From positions 124,001 to 188,000 of the forward strand of contig NZ_NFLQ01000001.1 in NCBI RefSeq assembly GCF_002160985.1: DNA of 64,000 bases, written 5' to 3'. The notes beneath the pieces were generated by a model, which saw nothing but the letters and a program-made list of their open reading frames with translations, did no database searches and was not told where the DNA came from. The translations under genes and the position numbers were made by a program. Source of the stretch: Lachnoclostridium sp. An118 (GTDB taxonomy: Bacteria > Bacillota > Clostridia > Lachnospirales > Lachnospiraceae). This document shows positions 1-8,760 of the stretch, in pieces. How positions within the stretch are numbered: position 1 is the stretch's first letter; every line of letters starts with the position of its first letter.

Positions 1-61
1 AGGATGTGTGCTCTTTTTGTCTGGGGGCTATAGTAGGGGTACAAGGAGGTAACAAAGAGAG

Positions 62-1015
62 ATGAAAAAACAGGTACGGAAAATGACAAACCGCACAGCG
101 GGCTATATTTTTTTCTACAATCTGATCATGGTAGCCGTCATGTTCGGAGCTGTCGCTATCAGGACCATCGCCATCATGGCCGGAGCCGGGTCAGAGCAGG
201 CGGCAGACCGGGCGGTGGGGGCCTTTGGGCAGAACATGGGCTCTTTCCTGGGGATACTGAGCATCGCGGGCGTGTGCGGAGGACTTCTCTTCCTGGCCAT
301 AGCCAGCCGCAGGACAGGTCTTGTGAGGGAGGCATTCCGGAGCAGCCGAAAGATGGAGGCAGGAAATTTTATCCGGATATTCTGCGTTTTTATGGCCTGC
401 CAGACAATCTTTACTGTGGCAGCTCTCCTGGCAGAACTGGTCCTCAATCCCTTTGGACTGACTCTTAAGAACGCGGCTGAGAGTGCCTCGGCAGTGAGCG
501 GCGACCTGCCCATGTTCCTCTACGCCTCCCTGATAGGGCCTGTGGCGGAGGAGCTTGTATTCAGGGGATTTGTATTGAGAAGGCTGCTGGGAGGGGGCAA
601 AGGGTTTGCGATCGTCCTGTCCGCTGTCCTCTTTGGCGCCATGCACGGGAATTTCCTGCAGGGCACCTTCGCGGTGGGAGCGGGGCTGGTCTTCGGATAT
701 GTGGCGGTGGAGTACTCCATAGGGTGGTCCATCCTGATCCATGTTCTCAACAATCTGGTGTTCAGCGACCTTCTGGGGCGGCTGGCGGGGGCTCTCCCGA
801 AGACGGCCGGGGCGGTGCTGGAGTACGGCGTGCCGGGATTTTTCTTCCTGGCGGCCTGCGTCATCCTTGTGAAGGAGAGAGAGAAGGTCGTCTCCTGGTG
901 GCGGCGGAACCGCCCGCCCAGGAGGTACTGGCTGTGGGCTTTCACCACCTTCTGGATGCTCCTCTTCCTCATCATGGAGACAGTGGTGGCTCTGGAGGGA
1001 GTGAGCCGGCTTTAG
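62..1015 (+). CDS. CPBP family intramembrane metalloprotease
   Basis: This is a multi-pass membrane protein of 317 residues with the CPBP (Abi/CAAX protease-like) signature. The paired glutamates with arginine (EELVFR, E163-E164 and R168) form motif 1. H195 in AMHGN and H227 in IHVLNN supply the other two conserved positions expected of this glutamic-type membrane protease. About seven or eight hydrophobic segments are visible, including residues 13-40, 58-82, 105-128 and 183-215. AAGGAGG lies about 10 bases before the ATG. Family members process prenylated proteins or bacteriocin-related peptides; the substrate here is unknown. The next genes encode an antibiotic-peptide-type ABC transporter, which would fit a role in peptide immunity, but that link is inference. 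Confidence 0.85.
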   Translation: MKKQVRKMTNRTAGYIFFYNLIMVAVMFGAVAIRTIAIMAGAGSEQAADRAVGAFGQNMGSFLGILSIAGVCGGLLFLAIASRRTGLVREAFRSSRKMEAGNFIRIFCVFMACQTIFTVAALLAELVLNPFGLTLKNAAESASAVSGDLPMFLYASLIGPVAEELVFRGFVLRRLLGGGKGFAIVLSAVLFGAMHGNFLQGTFAVGAGLVFGYVAVEYSIGWSILIHVLNNLVFSDLLGRLAGALPKTAGAVLEYGVPGFFFLAACVILVKEREKVVSWWRRNRPPRRYWLWAFTTFWMLLFLIMETVVALEGVSRL

Positions 1016-1076
1016 GGAGACAGCCGCTGTGTGACAAAAATGTAAGGTACAGACCCGGAAATGTAATATGAAAAAA

Positions 1077-1105
1077 TGGATAGCCTGCCTTTCCTTCGGT
1101 ATAAT
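1077..1105 (+). promoter_or_regulatory. Promoter for the BceAB-type operon
   Basis: TGGATA at 1077-1082 and TATAAT at 1100-1105 are separated by 17 bases. The -10 box is perfect and the -35 matches consensus at 4 of 6 positions. It lies about 40 bases before the ATPase start. Confidence 0.55.
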
Positions 1106-1143
1106 GTCTACAGAACATACGAAGAGAAAGGCAGGTTATTTTC

Positions 1144-1908
1144 ATGGCATTACTGGAAGTGAAAAATGTAAAGAAAATATATACGACCCGGTTTGGCGGC
1201 AGCCAGGTGGAGGCGTTGCGAAATGTGAGCTTCTCTGTTGAACCCGGCGAGTATGTGGCGATCATGGGTGAGTCCGGCTCAGGCAAGACTACCCTCCTCA
1301 ACATCCTGGCGGCGCTGGACCAGCCGACCGCCGGGAGAGTCTATCTGAAGGGAAATGATATCGGAAAGGTGAAGGAAAAGGAGATGGCGGCCTTCCGCAG
1401 GCAGAACCTGGGTTTTGTCTTTCAGGACTTCAATCTGCTGGATACTTTTTCCCTGAGGGACAACATTTTCCTGCCCCTTGTCCTGTCGGGAAAGAAGTAT
1501 GAGGAGATGGACCGCCGCCTCCAGCCCATAGCGCAAAAGCTGGGTATCCGGGAAATCCTTGGCAAATTTCCCTACGAGGTGTCGGGAGGACAGAAGCAGA
1601 GGGCCGCGGTGGCAAGAGCACTCATCACAAAGCCCCAGCTTATCCTGGCAGATGAGCCCACGGGCGCCCTGGACTCCCGGTCTGCAGACGAGCTGCTGGG
1701 AATGTTCATGCAGATCAACAGAGACGGCCAGACTATCCTCATGGTGACCCACAGTGTGAAGGCGGCCAGCACGGCGGGGCGGGTCCTGTTCATCAAGGAC
1801 GGGGAAGTGTTCCACCAGCTCTACAGAGGCAGCCTGACAAACGAGCAGCTCTACCAGAAGATTTCGGACACACTGACCGTTCTGGCTACGGGAGGTGAGA
1901 AGAGGTGA
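1144..1908 (+). CDS. BceA-type ABC transporter ATP-binding protein
   Basis: This is a complete 254-residue ABC ATPase of the MacB/LolD/BceA class. Walker A (GESGSGKTT) is at 42-50, the signature (VSGGQ) at 146-150 and Walker B (LILADEP) at 166-172. It would power the FtsX-like permease encoded next, whose GTG start overlaps this stop codon, so the two are translationally coupled. In Firmicutes such pairs sense and confer resistance to peptide antibiotics such as bacitracin or lantibiotics, and usually sit beside a BceRS-type two-component system. No sensor or regulator gene is present in this window. The family call is firm; the substrate is inferred. Confidence 0.92.
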   Translation: MALLEVKNVKKIYTTRFGGSQVEALRNVSFSVEPGEYVAIMGESGSGKTTLLNILAALDQPTAGRVYLKGNDIGKVKEKEMAAFRRQNLGFVFQDFNLLDTFSLRDNIFLPLVLSGKKYEEMDRRLQPIAQKLGIREILGKFPYEVSGGQKQRAAVARALITKPQLILADEPTGALDSRSADELLGMFMQINRDGQTILMVTHSVKAASTAGRVLFIKDGEVFHQLYRGSLTNEQLYQKISDTLTVLATGGEKR

Positions 1909-3860
1909 GCAGCAGGATCTACGCAAAGCTGGCGGTTACCAATATAAAGAACAACGGGAAGACCTATGTTCCCTTCATGCTGACGGCCGTGCTCACGGTC
2001 ATGATGTACTACATGATGGATACTCTGGCCAGGAATGACAGCATCGGAAACAGGAATGTGACCACAGTCCTCTTCCTCACCATACCGGTGATGACCCTTT
2101 TTTCCCTCATCTTCCTGTTTTACACAAACAGCTTTCTCATCAGGAGGAGGAAGAAGGAGATCGCGGTCTACAATATCCTGGGCATGGGGAAGGGACACAT
2201 CGGCAGGATGCTTACCGTAGAGACGCTGATCATATGGGCTGTCAGCCTGGTGCTGGGGATACTGGGAGGCATGGTCTTCGGGAAGCTGATGCATCTTCTC
2301 CTCCTGCGCATCCTGCAGTATGATGTGGGCATACGCTTCCATATCTCCCTGCCCTCCATCCTCTACACGGCGGTCCTCTTTACCTTTATCTTTTTCCTGA
2401 CATGGCTCTACAACCTTTTTCAGGTAAAGCTGGCCAATCCGGTGGAACTCCTGCGGGGCGGCAATGTGGGGGAGAGGGAGCCGAGGACAAAGTGGCTCCT
2501 TGCTCTTGTCGGCGTGCTGGCAATGGGAGTGGGATACTATCTGGCGATCACTACGGAGCGGCCCATTGACGCCATCGACACCTTTATCGTGGCAGTCGTC
2601 CTTGTTATCATAGGCACCTACTGTCTCTTCATCGCGGGCAGCATCGCTGTCCTGAAGGCGCTCAGGAAAAAGAAAAATTTCTACTACAAGGCAAATCATT
2701 TCACAGCGGTGTCGGGCATGATCTACCGGATGAAGCAGAACGCGGCGGGGCTTGCCAATATCTGCATCCTGAGCACCATCGTGCTGGTGCTCATCTCCAG
2801 CACGGTGAGCCTTTACGCGGGGATGGAGGACATACTGGACCAGCGGTTCCCCTACGATTACTGCATCACCACGGCGGACGCCTCCGATCCGGCGACCATT
2901 TCGTCCATAGACCGGATCGTGGAGGAGGAGCTCTCTGCCCGCCATGTGGAGAAGGAGGACGGCATGTCCTACAGGTACGGCGCCACCGCCGTGCTCCGGC
3001 AGAGCGACACAGCCTTTACCAACAGCCAGACTGTGGACTACACGGTGGAGGATATACAGGAGATGTATTTTATCCCTCTGGAGGACTACCAGAAGGTCCA
3101 GGGAGACCCCACGGAGCTCGCCCCGGACGAGGTCATCCTCTTCGTCACCGACGAGGGCAGCTACGGCCGGGACACCATCACAGTCAACGGAAAAGAGCTG
3201 AAGGTGGTGAAGGAGCTGAAGGATTTCCGGCTGGAGGACAAGAGCGTGGCCCGGGTGGTCACCGGCTGGTATCTGATCATGCCGGATGTGCAGTCCATAC
3301 TGGATATGGGCGTGGTGAACGGCGCTCTCCAGTACTCCACCTACTTTGATATGGGAGGCAGCCGGGAGGACTGTCTGGCGGCGGTGCAGAGCATTGCGGA
3401 CCGTGTGGGCCGGGAGGTGCCCGGGGCTGTGTGCGAGAACAGGGAACTGAGCCGGGAGAACTTCTTCTCCCTGTATGGAAGTCTCTTCTTCATCGGCCTC
3501 TACCTGGGTTCCATGTTCCTCATAGCTACCGTGCTCATCATCTACTACAAGCAGATTTCAGAGGGCTACGATGACAGGGAGCGGTACCAGATCATGCAGA
3601 AGGTGGGCATGGGAAAGCGGGAGGTCAGGCGGTCTATACGGAGCCAGGTGCTTCTGGTGTTCTTCCTGCCCCTTGTGGTGGCGGTGATCCACATTGCGGT
3701 AGCCTTCAATGTCATCGACAAGCTGCTGGCCATGCTGGGACTTGTCAACACGCCTTTGTTCCTGGCCTGCACGGCGGCCACGGTGCTGGTGTTCGCCGTC
3801 TTCTATGTGATGGTCTTTGCCGTCACGGCGAGAGAGTATTATAAGATTGTCAATGAGTGA
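1905..3860 (+). CDS. BceB-type ABC transporter permease (FtsX-like)
   Basis: This 651-residue permease begins at a GTG that overlaps the ATPase stop as GTGA. The layout is typical of BceB proteins. An N-terminal FtsX-like unit (membrane segments roughly 20-45, 58-85, 105-140, 150-180, 195-215, 220-250, 285-305) is followed by a large extracytoplasmic domain at about 306-530. The last three membrane segments lie at about 535-555, 590-615 and 620-645. The large domain between segments 7 and 8 is where family members contact peptide antibiotics. Together with the preceding ATPase it should form a complete peptide-detoxification or flux-sensing transporter. Confidence 0.9.
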   Translation: MSSRIYAKLAVTNIKNNGKTYVPFMLTAVLTVMMYYMMDTLARNDSIGNRNVTTVLFLTIPVMTLFSLIFLFYTNSFLIRRRKKEIAVYNILGMGKGHIGRMLTVETLIIWAVSLVLGILGGMVFGKLMHLLLLRILQYDVGIRFHISLPSILYTAVLFTFIFFLTWLYNLFQVKLANPVELLRGGNVGEREPRTKWLLALVGVLAMGVGYYLAITTERPIDAIDTFIVAVVLVIIGTYCLFIAGSIAVLKALRKKKNFYYKANHFTAVSGMIYRMKQNAAGLANICILSTIVLVLISSTVSLYAGMEDILDQRFPYDYCITTADASDPATISSIDRIVEEELSARHVEKEDGMSYRYGATAVLRQSDTAFTNSQTVDYTVEDIQEMYFIPLEDYQKVQGDPTELAPDEVILFVTDEGSYGRDTITVNGKELKVVKELKDFRLEDKSVARVVTGWYLIMPDVQSILDMGVVNGALQYSTYFDMGGSREDCLAAVQSIADRVGREVPGAVCENRELSRENFFSLYGSLFFIGLYLGSMFLIATVLIIYYKQISEGYDDRERYQIMQKVGMGKREVRRSIRSQVLLVFFLPLVVAVIHIAVAFNVIDKLLAMLGLVNTPLFLACTAATVLVFAVFYVMVFAVTAREYYKIVNE

Positions 3861-3909
3861 GACAGTGTGATAAAATAGTGGCAGATCAGTTCAAAGGAGG
3901 AATGTCACT

Positions 3910-4254
3910 ATGACAAAAGCATCAGAGAGAGAGACTGTCAAGGCAGAGCATGTCAACGGCGGCGCGGGATTTATCATGAAGGAGGCCCTCATCACAGGCG
4001 AGGAGCTGGGAGAGCACTGCAAGATGTTCAGCCGCGTGACCATAAAGCCGGGCTGTGAGCTGGGCCATCACGAGCACCACGGGGAGACAGAGACCTACTA
4101 CGTGCTCAGCGGCAGCGGCATGTACGACGACAATGGGAAGGCAGTTCCCATCGAGGCGGGGGATGTGACCTTCTGCAAGGACGGGGACGGCCACGGGGTG
4201 AAGAACACAGGGACAGAGGACCTGGTCTTTGTGGCCCTCATCCTGAAAAAATAA
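3910..4254 (+). CDS. Small cupin-domain protein
   Basis: This is a 114-residue single-domain cupin. Cupin motif 1 is visible as HHEHHGETE followed by a YYVLSGSG strand, which gives the usual His/His/Glu metal ligands. Motif 2 lies near the C-terminus in the segment from GDVTFCKDGDGHG. AAAGGAGG precedes the ATG at a good distance. Proteins of this size bind a metal and a small ligand or act as small isomerases or sugar-binding proteins; nothing here identifies the substrate. It stands alone between the transporter genes and a convergent operon. Confidence 0.85.
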   Translation: MTKASERETVKAEHVNGGAGFIMKEALITGEELGEHCKMFSRVTIKPGCELGHHEHHGETETYYVLSGSGMYDDNGKAVPIEAGDVTFCKDGDGHGVKNTGTEDLVFVALILKK

Positions 4255-4274
4255 CAGGAAGGACAAGATGAAAG

Positions 4275-4320
4275 AGGGCGGACCTGCGCCCGGGAGCTTC
4301 TCCCGGATGCGGTCCGCCCT
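4275..4320. terminator. Hairpin between convergent transcripts
   Basis: The ten-base arms AGGGCGGACC (4275-4284) and GGTCCGCCCT (4311-4320) enclose a second inner stem of CCGGGA/TCCCGG. It sits between the cupin stop and the stop of the convergent minus-strand operon. The U-tracts are weak on both sides, so it is a probable bidirectional terminator. Confidence 0.6.
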
Positions 4321-4335
4321 TTGCGGTGCACACGA

Positions 4336-5310
4336 TCATTCTTCTGTGCTGTTTCCTATGCCAAGCAGGTTGTTCAGCACATCGCTGCTCACCAGGTAAA
4401 CCAGGTCGGAGTCCTGCACCTGCACGTACCTGGTGCCGTCCCCCGAGTCGCTGCCCAGGTAGAGGGTGTAGGTCAGACTGCCGCTGTCCTCCTCTTCGCT
4501 GTCCCCGGAGTCAGAGTCGGAGCTGTCGGAGGATGATTCCTGGTAGGTCAGGGTGACCGTGGTCCGGGACGCTTCGTCCAGTCCGAAGGTCGTCAGCTCC
4601 TCCGCGGTGGCGTGATAGCTGGCCAGGTCAGTGAGGGTCATGGCCCCATATCCGCCGGCGATGGTGGCGATGGTCTCGCTCTGCTCCTCATCGTCGGAGG
4701 AGTAGGTGGTTGTCTGCCCGTTCTCTGTAAATTCCGCTGTCAGAAGATTACCGCTCCCAATGGCGGGCATGGCGTCCTTCTCTACCAGCGTGTCCAGATC
4801 GTACTGGAGGACAGATACAGCCGAGCTGGTGACTGTGTAGACAGGCGCCTGGGCGCTGTCCACAGTGAGATAGTAGTCCTCATCCGCCGCGTCCCCGACG
4901 GAGAAGGTGGTGGTGTTCCCATCGGCGTCTGTGGCCTGGACTGTGTAGGCCGGACTGTCAAGCCCGTAGTCGGACAGAGCGTCCGGCTCGTCGATCTGTC
5001 TGGTGGCAGTCAGGGAGGCGTAGGTGTTTTCCATGGCGTCAATGTAGGTCTGGTCCAGGGGGATTTCCCGGTCATCTGCCATATACCAGGTGCCGTCCTC
5101 CTTCACAAAACTCATGCCTGTGCCGGTGGACTGGTCCGTGAACTGGAAGGAGGAAAGCTCGCCCAGGTCCGTGACCTGTATCTGGGAGTCCTCCCCGGAG
5201 TCTGCCTCACCCGCATCCCACTGGTAAGAGGAGAGGGCCAGGTAGATGAGGACCAGCACGATGAAAATGCCCCCCAGCAGAAACAGTGTACGGTGTTTTC
5301 TTATATCCAT
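4336..5310 (-). CDS. DUF4340 domain protein of a GldG-type ABC system
   Basis: This 324-residue protein has a single N-terminal membrane anchor (about residues 10-27) followed by an extracytoplasmic region rich in Ser, Asp and Thr. The body has the repeated beta-strand pattern of DUF4340 proteins, which regularly accompany GldG-like proteins. An Asp/Ser/Glu-rich stretch lies near residues 275-300. It is the last gene of a four-gene operon, starting 15 bases after the GldG-like gene. No enzyme motif is visible. It probably works as an outward-facing accessory subunit of the transporter; the molecular role is unknown. Confidence 0.75.
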   Translation of the reverse strand: MDIRKHRTLFLLGGIFIVLVLIYLALSSYQWDAGEADSGEDSQIQVTDLGELSSFQFTDQSTGTGMSFVKEDGTWYMADDREIPLDQTYIDAMENTYASLTATRQIDEPDALSDYGLDSPAYTVQATDADGNTTTFSVGDAADEDYYLTVDSAQAPVYTVTSSAVSVLQYDLDTLVEKDAMPAIGSGNLLTAEFTENGQTTTYSSDDEEQSETIATIAGGYGAMTLTDLASYHATAEELTTFGLDEASRTTVTLTYQESSSDSSDSDSGDSEEEDSGSLTYTLYLGSDSGDGTRYVQVQDSDLVYLVSSDVLNNLLGIGNSTEE

Positions 5311-5325
5311 ATCCAGATTTCCTCC

Positions 5326-6708
5326 TTACGCTTTTCTACGCTTCATCCATCGGCGCAGGCCGTACAGCAGGAAGACGACGGGGATGCCGACGATGGCTGC
5401 CAGACCGATGAGACCGGTGTACTGCATGGTGTTGTACTCGATCTGCAGGCTCTTGGGCTCGATGGAAAGGTTCTCTATGTCGTCAAAATTGGCAGTCACA
5501 GCGTTCATGAACAGAGTCAGGTTCTCGATATTGGTAAACTGGCTCGTGATAGTCTCGTCGATCATGGACTCTGAGCTGATGACCGTGAGCCGGCTGTCGT
5601 TCTCCGTGGCCGTGGCTCCCAGCACATAGGTCCCTTGAGTTGACTGGCCGTCCTCTGTCACAGCGTAGCCGCTGGAGGAGGTGGTCATGAAGGGGGTCAG
5701 AGTGATGGTGTCCCGGGAGGGAGTTCCCTCCACCAGCCCGTTGGCATTGACCAGGAGGACCATATCTGACTGGAGCTCGTTTGCCATGTCGCCGGACACG
5801 GAGAGCTCGGGAAAGATGTAGTAGTAGTTTCCCTGGTAGCTCCTCTGCATATCTGCAATATAGCCGCCGGCAGAGGTCAGCCCGTATGTCTCCAGGAAGG
5901 AGGCCAGGTTGGGAGTCTGGCTGACATCGCTGCCCAGGATGACAAAGAGGTGGCCGCCTCCGTCCATATAGTCCGTGAGCATGGAAACCTCGTCCTCCGA
6001 CAGGTCGTTGGCCGGGGCGTCCATGAGGAGCAGGTCACAGTCCTCCGGGATGGAGGAGGCCATCATCAGGTTCAGCTCGGTCAGTGTCAGGGAGGACTTG
6101 CCCAGCAGGTCCGTGACAGAGGAGGACAGAGAGCTCTCCCCGTGGCCGGAGGTGTAGTACACATTCCTGGTTACGTCTGTGGTCACATAGTTGACGGCGC
6201 TGGACAGCTGCCCCTCTCCGTCAAACTCCGATTCAGTGGCGCTCCCGGTGGTGTAGTAGGACATCTCGTCGTAGGTGATGATATCGCTGAAGGCGACCGT
6301 CGTGCTTCGATCCGTGTCATCGCAGGATACCACGATGGTGTCGGAGTCAGCGCTGTAGGTTGTGAGAGCCGAGGGGTGCAGCACCGGGTCGATCCACTCC
6401 ACGTTGATGTGGCTGGAAAGAGCGCTGTACCTGTCTATAAAGTTGCTGATGCGCTCGTCCGTGCTGCTTTTGTCAGCCAGCACCGTAAAAGTCACATCCC
6501 TGTCCAGACCGTCCAGCAGCTCCCGGCTCGTGTCCGTGATCTCGTAGATGTTGTTGGTGCTGATGTCGATCTGCCGGATCTGGCTGGGAAGCTGCCCCAC
6601 AATGAGGTTGATGAGCACCACAATGGCGATAACGAGGGCGGTCAGTCCCACGCTGTAGCTGCCCTGCTTTGATGCAATACTGTTAAATGAATGTTTGATC
6701 TTATCCAT
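5326..6708 (-). CDS. GldG-like ABC transporter auxiliary protein
   Basis: This 460-residue protein has one membrane helix near the N-terminus (about 20-40) and one near the C-terminus (about 432-452), with a large extracytoplasmic domain between. This is the layout of GldG / ABC-type uncharacterized transport auxiliary proteins. The internal segment resembles the ThuA/DUF4350-like fold of such proteins, with a DLLLMDAPANDLS strand-loop. In Bacteroidetes, GldA-GldF-GldG form an ABC complex implicated in gliding. In Firmicutes equivalent clusters occur in non-gliding bacteria and their function is unknown. It lies in the operon between the permease and the DUF4340 gene. Confidence 0.8.
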   Translation of the reverse strand: MDKIKHSFNSIASKQGSYSVGLTALVIAIVVLINLIVGQLPSQIRQIDISTNNIYEITDTSRELLDGLDRDVTFTVLADKSSTDERISNFIDRYSALSSHINVEWIDPVLHPSALTTYSADSDTIVVSCDDTDRSTTVAFSDIITYDEMSYYTTGSATESEFDGEGQLSSAVNYVTTDVTRNVYYTSGHGESSLSSSVTDLLGKSSLTLTELNLMMASSIPEDCDLLLMDAPANDLSEDEVSMLTDYMDGGGHLFVILGSDVSQTPNLASFLETYGLTSAGGYIADMQRSYQGNYYYIFPELSVSGDMANELQSDMVLLVNANGLVEGTPSRDTITLTPFMTTSSSGYAVTEDGQSTQGTYVLGATATENDSRLTVISSESMIDETITSQFTNIENLTLFMNAVTANFDDIENLSIEPKSLQIEYNTMQYTGLIGLAAIVGIPVVFLLYGLRRWMKRRKA

Positions 6709-6723
6709 GATTTTGCGTTCCTC

Positions 6724-7590
6724 CTAACTCCAGCGTCTTTTCTGTATGGACTGCATTGTCAGGAAGATGAAGAGCCCGATGACAGAAAGGTACAAGATGA
6801 TACTGCCTGTATCCAGCAGGCTGCCGGCCACTACGTCCGTCAGAGGCGCTGTCAGATCCAGCTTTCCCAACACATCTGGCAGCAGGTTCTCATAGAGGCT
6901 GGAATCTACTGCGTAGACGATAATACCTGCGGCCAGGAAGAAGAGTTCCAGGACGCCTGCGATAACCAGATTCCCTGTTATGTGCCAGACAAGGACACTG
7001 ACCAGACTTAAAAGCACCAGGAGAATGATCAGGTTCAGAAGGGCGGAAGAGGGCAGGAAGCCTAAAATTCCGTCCCACAGATAGAGGACCAGAAGCACGC
7101 CGAAAGAAGAGATGGCCGCAATGATCTGACTCTCTGTCAGGGAGGAGAGAAACATGCCGATGGATATGAACACACACCCCATCAGGAAGAACATAAGGAT
7201 GCCGCAGTAGTCAGTCAGCAGATAGGCATTTCCCTGCATCTTGATTACAAGTGGATAGAGACAGAATACCAGGCTGGGGATCAGGTAGACTGTCACCATG
7301 GCCAGATATTTTCCCATAACGATCTGTCCCAGGGAAACCGGGGCTGTCAGAAGAAGCTGGTCTGTCCTGCTTTTCCTGTCTTCCGAGAAGCTCTTCATGG
7401 TGAGTACAGGGATGGCGATCAGCAGAATGAACACAAGGGAACTGAGCACATAGGAAAATATGGGATATCCGTAATTCAGGTTGTACGCCATGAAATATAC
7501 TCCTGTAAAAGCAAGGAAAAAGGCGATAAATACGTAACCGATCATAGAGTGGAAATAGGAGTCCAGCTCTCTTTTATAAATTGCTCTCAT
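6724..7590 (-). CDS. ABC-2 type permease (GldF-like)
   Basis: This is a 288-residue permease with six hydrophobic segments and the COG1277/GldF layout. The start is placed at the ATG at 7590, preceded by AAAGGAGG with a 9-base gap, rather than the upstream in-frame ATG at 7617, which lacks a site. The chosen start still overlaps the ATPase gene by 17 bases, implying coupling. With the ATPase it forms the transport core for the GldG-like and DUF4340 subunits. The substrate is unknown. Confidence 0.85.
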   Translation of the reverse strand: MRAIYKRELDSYFHSMIGYVFIAFFLAFTGVYFMAYNLNYGYPIFSYVLSSLVFILLIAIPVLTMKSFSEDRKSRTDQLLLTAPVSLGQIVMGKYLAMVTVYLIPSLVFCLYPLVIKMQGNAYLLTDYCGILMFFLMGCVFISIGMFLSSLTESQIIAAISSFGVLLVLYLWDGILGFLPSSALLNLIILLVLLSLVSVLVWHITGNLVIAGVLELFFLAAGIIVYAVDSSLYENLLPDVLGKLDLTAPLTDVVAGSLLDTGSIILYLSVIGLFIFLTMQSIQKRRWS

Positions 7591-8563
7591 CTGTTGGATC
7601 CTCCTTTGTGCTGTCATTGTTCCGGGAGGACTCTGAAGAGGTGAGCTCCAGGAAAATATCCTCCAGAGTGGTCCGGGTGTTGGCCAGGCGGAGCAGAGGA
7701 AGCTCGTTTTTGCAGAATGTCCAGAAAATATCCTCGCGGATGTCGTTTTGTTCTTTCACAGTGAGAAGAGCCTTTGTGCAGCCTGCCTCACCGGAGTCTT
7801 CGATCTGTGAGGAGAGGATGGAGGGGAGCTGCCTGATGACAGAGCCCGTCTGTTCCGGGCTGCCTTTGACGAGCAGCTCTATCGTCTCGTTCCCCTGCAT
7901 CTTCTGCTCCAGGTTTTCTGGCGTGTCGCTGGCCACCAGCTTTCCCTGGTAGATGATCATGATGTGGTCGCAGACCTCCCGCACCTCGGACAGGATGTGC
8001 GAGCTTAAGATGACCGTGTGGTCCTTTGCCAGGCCCCGGATGAGCTGTCTTATCTCGATGATCTGCTGGGGGTCCAGCCCCACGGTGGGCTCATCCAGGA
8101 TGATGATCTCCGGAAAGCCGATGAGGGCGCCGGCCAGCCCCACCCTCTGCCGGTAGCCCTTGGAGAGGTTCTTGATGAGCCTGTTCTTGACAGGCCCCAG
8201 GCGCACCAGGCTGATGACCTGGTCAAGCTGGGCGCTCTTGATACTCTTGTCTATGAGCTTTAGGGCAGCGACAAACTTCAGATATTCCAGGACAGTCATA
8301 TCCATATAGAGGGGCGGCTGCTCCGGCAGATAGCCGATATCCTTTTTAGCCTTGTAGGGCTCAGACAGGATATCGTGACCGTTGATGAATACCTGGCCCT
8401 GGGTCGCTCCGAGATAGCCTGTCATGATGTTCATCGTGGTGGATTTCCCGGCGCCGTTAGGCCCCAGAAACCCGTATATCTGTCCTTTTTTGATGGTGAA
8501 ATTCAGGTGGTCCACGGCCATGTGCGTGCCGTAGTACTTCACCAGATTCCTGACTTCGATCAA
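7574..8563 (-). CDS. ABC transporter ATP-binding protein (GldA/CcmA-like)
   Basis: This ATPase of about 329 residues has Walker A GPNGAGKST at 34-42, an LSKGYRQR signature and Walker B IIILDEP. The start is a TTG at 8563 preceded by AAAGGAGG with a 7-8 base gap. The open frame continues upstream through an ATG at 8701, but that extension lacks homology-like character and overlaps the promoter of the divergent transcript. The C-terminal third of about 100 residues is the usual regulatory extension of the GldA/NatA class. It is the first gene of the operon ATPase-permease-GldG-DUF4340. Confidence 0.88.
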   Translation of the reverse strand: MIEVRNLVKYYGTHMAVDHLNFTIKKGQIYGFLGPNGAGKSTTMNIMTGYLGATQGQVFINGHDILSEPYKAKKDIGYLPEQPPLYMDMTVLEYLKFVAALKLIDKSIKSAQLDQVISLVRLGPVKNRLIKNLSKGYRQRVGLAGALIGFPEIIILDEPTVGLDPQQIIEIRQLIRGLAKDHTVILSSHILSEVREVCDHIMIIYQGKLVASDTPENLEQKMQGNETIELLVKGSPEQTGSVIRQLPSILSSQIEDSGEAGCTKALLTVKEQNDIREDIFWTFCKNELPLLRLANTRTTLEDIFLELTSSESSRNNDSTKEDPTDESNL

Positions 8564-8659
8564 AGCGATACCTCCTTTGGATTGCGATTTTGTCCCCATT
8601 GTAGAGAGAGAATGTGTAGGAAATGTGACCAAAGTCTGAAAAATGTTTGGGCTTGTCCC

Positions 8660-8689
8660 TTGACAGGATGGCGTTTTTTGGCGTATAAT
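8660..8689 (+). promoter_or_regulatory. Near-perfect sigma-70-type promoter
   Basis: TTGACA (8660-8665) and TATAAT (8684-8689) are both perfect, with an 18-base spacer. Transcription should begin near 8695-8697, only about 7 bases before the terminator stem at 8703. Confidence 0.85.
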
Positions 8690-8694
8690 GCACC

Positions 8695-8755
8695 CATGCA
8701 CGAAAGAGCGCAGGCAAAGAAGTCTAACATGTCTTTGTTTGTGCTCTTTTTTTGG
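8695..8755 (+). ncRNA. Short hairpin transcript or leader attenuator
   Basis: RNA from the consensus promoter would begin near 8695 and immediately form an 18-pair uninterrupted stem, 8703-8720 with 8732-8749 including three G-U pairs. It would end in a U-run at 8747-8753. The predicted product is a roughly 60-nt RNA that is almost entirely terminator. An open frame of 20 codons starts at ATG 8698, without a ribosome site, and runs through the hairpin to a Trp-stop. Either this is a tiny stable RNA or it is the terminated form of a leader for the symporter gene at 8965. No antiterminator partner was found by eye. Confidence 0.5.
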
Positions 8756-8760
8756 TAAAC

